From: Rhodococcus qingshengii JCM 15477
GTDB lineage: Bacteria; Actinomycetota; Actinomycetes; Mycobacteriales; Mycobacteriaceae
Reading direction: 5' to 3'
Length of the DNA: 64,000 nt
NCBI RefSeq assembly: GCF_023221595.1
Contig: NZ_CP096563.1
Coordinates: 2,834,501 to 2,898,500, forward strand
The position numbers and the translations under genes were made by a program. The first letter of the stretch is position 1. Every line of letters starts with the position of its first letter. Below are positions 58,568 through 64,000 of the stretch, one piece after another. A model generated the notes under the pieces. It was not told the origin of the DNA. It did no database searches and saw nothing but the letters and a program-made list of their open reading frames with translations.

Positions 58568-59233
58568 TCACGCCATAGCCCATCGAACGCGGACCGAGAT
58601 CGATTCTTCGATCTCTCCGCGTTCGACGGCTATCGGGGCCGAATCCGCTTTCATCGCCGCGACACGTCCGCGCATCGGCACGATCTGGTCGAAGTCCTCG
58701 AGCACCTCGAGGACTTCGACCAGATCTTTGTCTGCCAGGTCTGCGAACTGTCTGGCCTTCGATTCGGCTGCCGTCCAGGCCAATTCGCGTGCTCTTGTCG
58801 CCAGATCGCTGCGGTCGTCGAGATCGAACTCCAGTCCGTCGAGCCGAATCGCGTCGCCACCCACCGATACACATGCCGCGATGACGGCAGCGGGGGAGTT
58901 CGCCGCTTCCGGCTCCAGCTCTCGCAGTACGACTCGGAAAGTTGTCGATGCCGTGAATCCTGTTGTCTCCTGGCGGCCTCCGTCGCTCCAGTGAGTCTGC
59001 GGATGGACGCTCAGCCCGGCGGTGGTGAGGTCCGCTCCGCGCACACCGCGCGCGTGCAGGGTCTCGGTCAGGGCAGTGGACAGACGCGCGACGGCGTCGA
59101 ACGCGTCGGAAACGGCCGTCTGTGTCACCGATACTCCGATCGTCAATCGCACGATGTCGGGAACAGCTGTTGCAGTGGCGGTTCCGGTCACCGTGACAGT
59201 GGACGGCTCCGAGGTGAAGGCGGTGGTGGGCAC
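58568..59233 (-). CDS. SIMPL (DUF541) domain protein
   Basis: 221 residues. The N-terminus STVTVTGTATATAVPDIVRLTIGVSVTQTAVSDAFDAVARLSTALTETL is the typical SIMPL/DUF541 beginning (GxGxVxxxPDxxxLxxGV), and the C-terminus IEESISVRVRWAM ends the domain. No signal peptide precedes the domain, so it is probably cytoplasmic, unlike exported family members such as BP26. Function unknown. GTG 59233 lies 9 nt after the end of the glutaminase gene on the same strand. It contains a perfect inverted repeat. Confidence 0.85.
   Translation of the reverse strand: MPTTAFTSEPSTVTVTGTATATAVPDIVRLTIGVSVTQTAVSDAFDAVARLSTALTETLHARGVRGADLTTAGLSVHPQTHWSDGGRQETTGFTASTTFRVVLRELEPEAANSPAAVIAACVSVGGDAIRLDGLEFDLDDRSDLATRARELAWTAAESKARQFADLADKDLVEVLEVLEDFDQIVPMRGRVAAMKADSAPIAVERGEIEESISVRVRWAMA
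58682..58726. repeat. perfect 21-bp inverted repeat inside the SIMPL gene
   Basis: 58682-58702 (GATCTGGTCGAAGTCCTCGA, then G) is the exact reverse complement of 58706-58726, with a 3-nt spacer CAC. The 45-nt unit encodes DLVEVLEVLEDFDQI in the minus-strand gene. No mismatch is present. It lacks a U-tract. Confidence 0.9.
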
Positions 59234-59242
59234 GTGTGGTTC

Positions 59243-61069
59243 CTATCCGATTCGTCCGGCGGATATGACACTCCGCAACATCAGGTCCAATTGCTCGTAG
59301 GCGCCCGCCGCCAGTCGTTCGAGAAGCGCAAGTTTCAACTCGGGTGCCTGCGCGGTCAGTTCTGCATATCGCTCCGGAGTCAGGACGGCCACGGTGACCG
59401 TGGAATCGGCGCGGATGTCGTTGAGGAACGGAGTGTCGAGGAACATCGTCATCTCGCCGAACGTCATTCCGGCGGAGAGCGTCGTGATGCGGTGCTCGAC
59501 CCCGTGCGCGTCGGTGAACATGGTGCTGACCTGGCCGCTGAGAATCAGATAGAACCCCGAGGCCGCTTCGCCTCGGCGGGCGATCTTCTCGCCGCGGGCA
59601 TAGGTTCGCGTCTCCAGTTCTGCGGAGAATCCCTCGATCTGCGCCGCGGACAGAGCATCGAGAACTGGGTGGTCCTCGATCGAGATCGTCGACGCCTGCC
59701 GATCGGCCTCACAATGCACCGCAAGCAGCGTGTCTTCGCACCACTGCATGGCGGAATCGAGATCGGCAAAAACCCGACCACTTCGTCTGGCGGGGTCGAT
59801 GCTCGAACTTCGTTGTCCCAGCAGTCCTTGCGGATCGACGACGGCCACAGCACAAGCCTGCTCGGCCAGTTGAACCTGCAGCGCGGTGATCATGCGTACT
59901 GCGACGTCGCTGGCGTCGTCGACGCGGCGGACGTCGATGACGACAACTTCGAGGCCCTCGTCCACCGAGCCGATTTCGCGGACCGCCGATTCGGCACCGG
60001 TGAAGAGGAGATCGCCGTGCAGTTCGTAGACCCGGCTGCGCTTGCCGACGTCGTCGAGCACGGCTTGTTCGGTCGGGGTGCGTCGTACTCGCGACGGTGC
60101 TTCGATGACGCTGTATCTGGCCCGGATCGACGAGCGTGACGCCCGCGTCACGTGGAGGAAGTGCAGTTCGAGTTCCTTCGACAGTGCCCGGGCAGACGCA
60201 ACTCCGCGAACACTGTTGCCGTGAACGTCGAGCCTGGGGGAGTACACGGCGATCCCGATCTGGCCCGGCAGAACCGCCAGCACTCCGCCGCCGACACCGC
60301 TCTTGGCCGGCAATCCGACCTCTACCAGCCACTTGCCGGCGCCGTCGTACATCCCGCAGGTTGCCATGACACTGAGGACCTGTTCGACGCCTGCGGGTGC
60401 CAGCGCACGCTCGTGGGTGAGCGGATTGACGCCGTTGTTCGCCATCGTCGCAGCCATCAGACTCAGGTCGCGGCAGGTCACGTCGATCGAACACTGACGG
60501 AAGTACAGGTCGACGGCCTCGTCGGGATTGCCGGTGATGACGTCGAAGGATCGCAGCATGTGGCCGATCGCACGGTTGCGGTGACCGGTGCGGGCCTCGG
60601 AGGTGTAGACGGCTTCGTTGAAGGTCAGCTCGCGGCCTGCGTATCGCGAGTACGCCGAGCGGATGCGCTCGAAGCGGGCCTCGGGATTCGGTCCGGCAAC
60701 CAGTGATGCAGCGGTGATCGCCCCGGCATTGATCATGGGGTTTCGTGGCCGTTCGGTGAGCGGGTCGAGGCTGATTTCGTTGAACGGCTCGCCGGATGGT
60801 TCGACGTCGATTTTCGCGGCAACCGCCTCGCTTCCTCGATCGGCGAGAGCCAAGGCGTAGGTGAAGGGCTTCGAGATCGACTGAATGGTGAACGGGATTC
60901 GCGAGTCACCGATCTCGTAGACGTAACCGTCTACGGTGGCGATGCAGATTCCGAACGAATCGGGGGCGACCGCCGCGAGTTCGGGGATGTAGTCGGCCAA
61001 CTCGCCTTCGTCGAGTGATCGGACTTCGTCGAACACTCGCGTTATCAGGTCGTCGACCACAGTTCCCAT
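59243..61069 (-). CDS. glsA: glutaminase fused to STAS and cyclic-nucleotide-binding-like domains
   Basis: 608 residues. The N-terminal glutaminase (about 1-305) keeps the serine-beta-lactamase-like fold residues SISK (Ser64, Lys67; IPFTIQSISKPFTY), ...NPMINAGAI, and GLPAKSGVGGGVLAVLPGQIGIAVYSPRLD. A STAS domain follows (about 345-455; VYELHGDLLFTGAESAVREIG...VVVIDVRRVDDASDVAVRMI) and a cNMP-binding-fold domain (about 480-595; GEKIARRGEAASGFYLILSGQVSTMF ... FGEMTMFLDTPFLNDIRADST). The phosphate-binding cassette keeps FGE but lacks the canonical Arg. It hydrolyses glutamine to glutamate; the extra domains suggest regulation. ATG 61069. Confidence 0.92.
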   Translation of the reverse strand: MGTVVDDLITRVFDEVRSLDEGELADYIPELAAVAPDSFGICIATVDGYVYEIGDSRIPFTIQSISKPFTYALALADRGSEAVAAKIDVEPSGEPFNEISLDPLTERPRNPMINAGAITAASLVAGPNPEARFERIRSAYSRYAGRELTFNEAVYTSEARTGHRNRAIGHMLRSFDVITGNPDEAVDLYFRQCSIDVTCRDLSLMAATMANNGVNPLTHERALAPAGVEQVLSVMATCGMYDGAGKWLVEVGLPAKSGVGGGVLAVLPGQIGIAVYSPRLDVHGNSVRGVASARALSKELELHFLHVTRASRSSIRARYSVIEAPSRVRRTPTEQAVLDDVGKRSRVYELHGDLLFTGAESAVREIGSVDEGLEVVVIDVRRVDDASDVAVRMITALQVQLAEQACAVAVVDPQGLLGQRSSSIDPARRSGRVFADLDSAMQWCEDTLLAVHCEADRQASTISIEDHPVLDALSAAQIEGFSAELETRTYARGEKIARRGEAASGFYLILSGQVSTMFTDAHGVEHRITTLSAGMTFGEMTMFLDTPFLNDIRADSTVTVAVLTPERYAELTAQAPELKLALLERLAAGAYEQLDLMLRSVISAGRIG

Positions 61070-61321
61070 ACGTCGACCTTAAGCTGACATGGCGGTCGTT
61101 TTGTGGAAGAAGAGTTGCCGAGTCGATCGCGACGGATCCCATTTGTCTGTGATTGCGATCACGAGCGATCCGCGGGATTTCGCTGTTACGCGAAGTCACA
61201 CCGGAATCGGGCCGAGTCCGCGTGTCGGTTCGCCGGAACGCTCCGTAGACTGGCAGCACTGTCGCGAAGACAGCCGCGGCGCGCACCGGTGCAGCTGTGA
61301 AGCACGGAGGGAGCGATCTCG

Positions 61322-63268
61322 TTGGGTGTTCTTGCCCGCATTCAGGGTCCTGACGATCTACGTCAGTTGAGCCACGCCGAGATGACGGAGTTGGCCGACG
61401 AGATTCGTGAGTTCCTCGTGCTGAAGGTCGCTGCGACCGGTGGTCACCTCGGGCCCAACTTGGGCGTCGTGGAGTTGACCCTCGCACTGCACCGAATTTT
61501 CGACTCGCCGCAGGACGCGATCATCTTCGACACGGGCCATCAGGCCTACGTACACAAGATCCTCACCGGTCGTCAGGATCAGTTCGACACTCTGCGTAAG
61601 CAGGGCGGACTGTCCGGGTATCCGTGCCGCGCCGAGAGCGAACACGACTGGGTCGAGTCCTCTCACGCTTCCGCCGCGCTGTCCTATGCCGACGGCCTCG
61701 CGAAGGCCTTCGCGCTGACGGGTCAGAATCGCCACGTAGTTGCCGTCGTCGGTGACGGTGCGCTGACCGGCGGAATGTGTTGGGAAGCTCTCAACAACAT
61801 CGCGGCAGGCAAGGACCGTTCGGTGGTGATCGTCGTCAACGACAACGGCCGCTCCTACGCACCGACCATCGGCGGACTCGCCGACCATCTTTCGGCACTG
61901 CGAACCGCACCGAGTTACGAGCGCGCCCTCGACAGTGGCCGACGCATGGTCAAGAGACTGCCCTGGGTGGGGCGCACCGCGTACTCCGTCCTGCACGGAA
62001 TGAAGGCGGGTCTCAAAGACGCGGTCAGCCCTCAGGTCATGTTCACCGATCTCGGTATCAAATACCTCGGACCGGTGGACGGACACGACGAAGCCGCCAT
62101 GGAATCGGCATTGCGCCGGGCGAAGGCCTACGGCGGACCGGTCATCGTGCATGCCGTCACTCGAAAGGGCAACGGTTACGCACACGCCGAGAACGACGTG
62201 GCCGACCAGATGCATGCCACCGGTGTCATCGATCCCGTCACCGGTCGCGGCACCAAGTCGTCCGCGCCGGACTGGACGTCGGTCTTCTCGGCCGCGTTGA
62301 TCGAGCAGGCTTCGCGTCGTGAGGACATCGTCGCCATCACCGCGGCGATGGCCGGGCCCACCGGCCTCGCGGCCTTCGGTGAGAAGTTCCCCGATCGGAT
62401 CTTCGACGTCGGTATCGCCGAGCAGCATGCGATGACCTCGGCCGCCGGTCTTGCACTTGGCGGACTTCACCCCGTCGTTGCTATCTACTCGACCTTCCTC
62501 AATCGGGCTTTCGACCAGTTGTTGATGGACGTCGCTCTGCTCAAGCAACCGGTGACAGTCGTGCTCGACCGCGCCGGGGTCACCGGAGTCGACGGCGCCA
62601 GCCACAACGGCGTCTGGGATCTTTCGCTGCTCGGAATCATCCCGGGGATCCGCGTCGCGGCACCGCGTGACGCCGACACGCTGCGGGAAGAACTGGACGA
62701 GGCGCTTCTCGTCGACGACGGCCCAACCGTCGTTCGTTTCCCGAAGGGCGCTGTACCCGAAGCGATTCCGGCCGTGAAGCGACTCGACGGAATGGTCGAC
62801 GTTCTCAAGTCCAGCGAGGGTGAGCGCGGCGACGTGCTCCTCGTCGCGGTGGGCCCGTTTGCATCCCTGGCACTCGAGATTGCCGAGCGGCTCGACAAGC
62901 AGGGCATCTCGGTTGCCGTCGTCGATCCGCGGTGGGTTCTGCCGGTCGCGGATTCCCTGGTGAAGATGGCGGACAAGTACGCCCTCGTGGTCACCATCGA
63001 AGACGGTGGTCTGCACGGCGGCATCGGTTCGACGGTCTCGGCCGCGATGCGGGCAGCCGGAGTGCACACGTCGTGCCGCGACATGGGCGTTCCCCAGCAG
63101 TTCCTCGATCACGCCAGCCGCGAGGCCATCCACAAGGAACTCGGACTCACGGCTCAGGACCTCTCCCGCAAGATCACCGGCTGGGTGGCGGGGATGGGTA
63201 GCGTCGGCGTCCACGTCCAGGAAGACGCGTCCTCGGCGTCGGCTCAAGGTGAAGTCGCGCAAGGCTGA
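61322..63268 (+). CDS. dxs: 1-deoxy-D-xylulose-5-phosphate synthase
   Basis: 648 residues, normal length. The thiamine-diphosphate motif [20 protein letters not shown] (about 144-163) and ...NDNGRS, the [10 protein letters not shown] and [12 protein letters not shown] stretches, and the transketolase pyrimidine-binding region ([19 protein letters not shown]) are all present. It condenses pyruvate and glyceraldehyde-3-phosphate in the MEP pathway for isoprenoids, including cell-wall decaprenyl phosphate. TTG 61322 starts [16 protein letters not shown], after a GGAGG about 12 nt upstream (61305-61309). The 252-nt gap before it contains no gene. Confidence 0.96.
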   Translation: MGVLARIQGPDDLRQLSHAEMTELADEIREFLVLKVAATGGHLGPNLGVVELTLALHRIFDSPQDAIIFDTGHQAYVHKILTGRQDQFDTLRKQGGLSGYPCRAESEHDWVESSHASAALSYADGLAKAFALTGQNRHVVAVVGDGALTGGMCWEALNNIAAGKDRSVVIVVNDNGRSYAPTIGGLADHLSALRTAPSYERALDSGRRMVKRLPWVGRTAYSVLHGMKAGLKDAVSPQVMFTDLGIKYLGPVDGHDEAAMESALRRAKAYGGPVIVHAVTRKGNGYAHAENDVADQMHATGVIDPVTGRGTKSSAPDWTSVFSAALIEQASRREDIVAITAAMAGPTGLAAFGEKFPDRIFDVGIAEQHAMTSAAGLALGGLHPVVAIYSTFLNRAFDQLLMDVALLKQPVTVVLDRAGVTGVDGASHNGVWDLSLLGIIPGIRVAAPRDADTLREELDEALLVDDGPTVVRFPKGAVPEAIPAVKRLDGMVDVLKSSEGERGDVLLVAVGPFASLALEIAERLDKQGISVAVVDPRWVLPVADSLVKMADKYALVVTIEDGGLHGGIGSTVSAAMRAAGVHTSCRDMGVPQQFLDHASREAIHKELGLTAQDLSRKITGWVAGMGSVGVHVQEDASSASAQGEVAQG

Positions 63269-63304
63269 CAGCTCGTCTCACGATAATCTTCACTACGATC
63301 TCGA

Positions 63305-63344
63305 AAAGCGGTGGCCCACGGATCAATCCGAGGGCCACCGCTTT
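63305..63344. terminator. terminator between dxs and the sugar porter
   Basis: A 13-bp outer stem AAAGCGGTGGCCC (63305-63317) / GGGCCACCGCTTT (63332-63344) and, separated by one unpaired base on each side, an inner CGGAT/ATCCG stem. It starts in A's and ends in T's, so it can terminate both convergent genes. Confidence 0.8.
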
Positions 63345-63365
63345 CGGTGAAATCGTGAGAGCTCG

Positions 63366-64000
63366 CTACTGGACGGATTCGAGTGTGCTGCCTCGCGTTT
63401 CCTTCACGAACCTCAGGACGACGAACAGCGACAACACTGCCATGACGGCGTAGCCGGCGTAGGTGTACGACAGATTCCAATCGGCCAGTGCCGGGAACGT
63501 CCAGGAGACCAGGAAGTTCGCGACCCAGTTGGTGGCGGTCGCAATTCCTACTGCTGCAGCACGCACGCGGTTGGGGAACATCTCGGAGATCAAAACCCAG
63601 ACCACCGGGCCCCAGGACAGAGCGAAGAAGAATACGAATGCGTTCGCACCGATAAGTGCGATAGTCGCGTTCGCTCCGGTCAGTGTGGCCACAGATTCGC
63701 CGATCTCGTTCTTGGTCACTGTTGCCGAATGGAAACAGAACGCCGCGGTGCCCAGTGAGATGGCCATACCGGCGGAACCGACCAACAACAGCGGCTTTCG
63801 ACCGACCCGGTCGATGACGGCGATGGCGACAAATGTACCGACGATGTTGACCAAGGCGCTCACGACGCTGATCAGCAGGGATCGGTCGGCGCCGAATCCG
63901 ACCGCCTGCCAGAGGGTGCTCGAGTAGTAGAAGATCACGTTGATACCGACGAACTGCTGCAATGCGGCGAGTGCAATACCGACCCACACCAGATGGGAGA
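63366..64000 (-). CDS. MFS sugar porter, C-terminal part (cut by the window edge)
   Basis: The reading frame is open to the right edge; only about the last 210 residues are seen. They contain QQFVGINVIFYYSS, IDRVGRKPLLLVGS (the loop 8-9 sugar porter motif with D-R-x-GR), an LSWGPVVWVLISEMFPNRVRA segment (the family motif PxxWxxxSEIFPxRxR, at about 125-145 of the visible part) and a C-terminal FVKETRGSTLESVQ. This is the sugar porter (SP) branch of MFS; substrate and start are outside the window. Confidence 0.92.
   Translation of the reverse strand, partial: SHLVWVGIALAALQQFVGINVIFYYSSTLWQAVGFGADRSLLISVVSALVNIVGTFVAIAVIDRVGRKPLLLVGSAGMAISLGTAAFCFHSATVTKNEIGESVATLTGANATIALIGANAFVFFFALSWGPVVWVLISEMFPNRVRAAAVGIATATNWVANFLVSWTFPALADWNLSYTYAGYAVMAVLSLFVVLRFVKETRGSTLESVQ

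Noticed and set aside
61358..63262. 634-codon frame antisense to dxs
   Set aside because: It lies entirely opposite a clear dxs gene, is rich in Arg/His/Asp from GC-rich codon positions, and has no motif or ribosome-binding site. It is a shadow frame.

Overview
The window looks like a chromosomal segment of a high-GC, mycolic-acid-type actinobacterium, most likely Rhodococcus (R. erythropolis/qingshengii-like). I infer this from four things: GTG and TTG starts are frequent, GC is high but moderate for the phylum, the principal sigma factor has a lysine/alanine-rich N-terminal extension, and the gene content matches the Mycobacterium tuberculosis block lexA-Rv2719c-nrdR ... Rv2714/Rv2715 ... 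ideR-sigB ... sigA-ppgK-suhB-Rv2700-Rv2699c-Rv2698-dut-Rv2696c-Rv2695-Rv2694c-Rv2693c-ceoC-ceoB-Rv2690c-Rv2689c ... dxs. The species is not proven. No rRNA, tRNA, CRISPR array, insertion sequence or prophage gene was seen.

Layout. 1-2.9 kb: the end of a PTS Enzyme I gene, a nucleobase permease and an acyl-CoA dehydrogenase. 2.9-5.7 kb: the SOS locus lexA / LysM cell-envelope protein / nrdR, with three near-consensus SOS boxes, a tandemly repeated lexA leader and an unrecognised 38-codon ORF. 5.7-13.6 kb: hrpA-type helicase and an accessory stretch (Pr6Pr membrane protein, DUF2322, class III aminotransferase, permuted NlpC/P60-like protein, PhzF). 13.7-16 kb: peroxide defence (ahpD-ahpC, divergent oxyR). 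16-24.7 kb: FAD-linked oxidase, a LysR-type effector domain without HTH facing a DUF5997 gene, a DUF3516 helicase, alpha/beta hydrolase, PAC2 protein and a lipoprotein. 24.9-33 kb: DUF4192, galE-dtxR, then an acuC-pat pair (lysine deacetylase and a GNAT/acyl-CoA-synthetase-like acetyltransferase) between dtxR and sigB. 33-42 kb: methyltransferase, DUF3099, DUF3039, YihY, a second SF2 helicase, DUF7455, DUF952, a KhtT/KhtU-like cation/proton antiporter and a secreted tyrosine phosphatase. 42-56 kb: the sigA to TRAM-methyltransferase block in mycobacterial order, including the TrkA potassium-uptake pair. 56-64 kb: a MarR/DHA2 efflux unit, a SIMPL protein, a glutaminase-STAS-cNMP fusion, dxs, and a truncated sugar porter at the right edge.

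How it fits together. The segment is dense in global control: LexA (DNA damage), NrdR (dNTP synthesis), OxyR (peroxide), DtxR/IdeR (iron), SigA and SigB, and probably reversible protein acetylation. Most of it is conserved core genome. The unusual material is in small features: the repeated lexA leader, the 38-aa ORF, the HTH-less LysR protein with a basic tail, the acetyltransferase whose ligase histidine is replaced, the three-domain glutaminase, a perfect 21-bp inverted repeat inside a coding region, and a series of genes whose -10 hexamers end 6-8 nt before the start codon (predicted leaderless mRNAs). All functional calls rest on reading motifs and on gene order; no database search was run.
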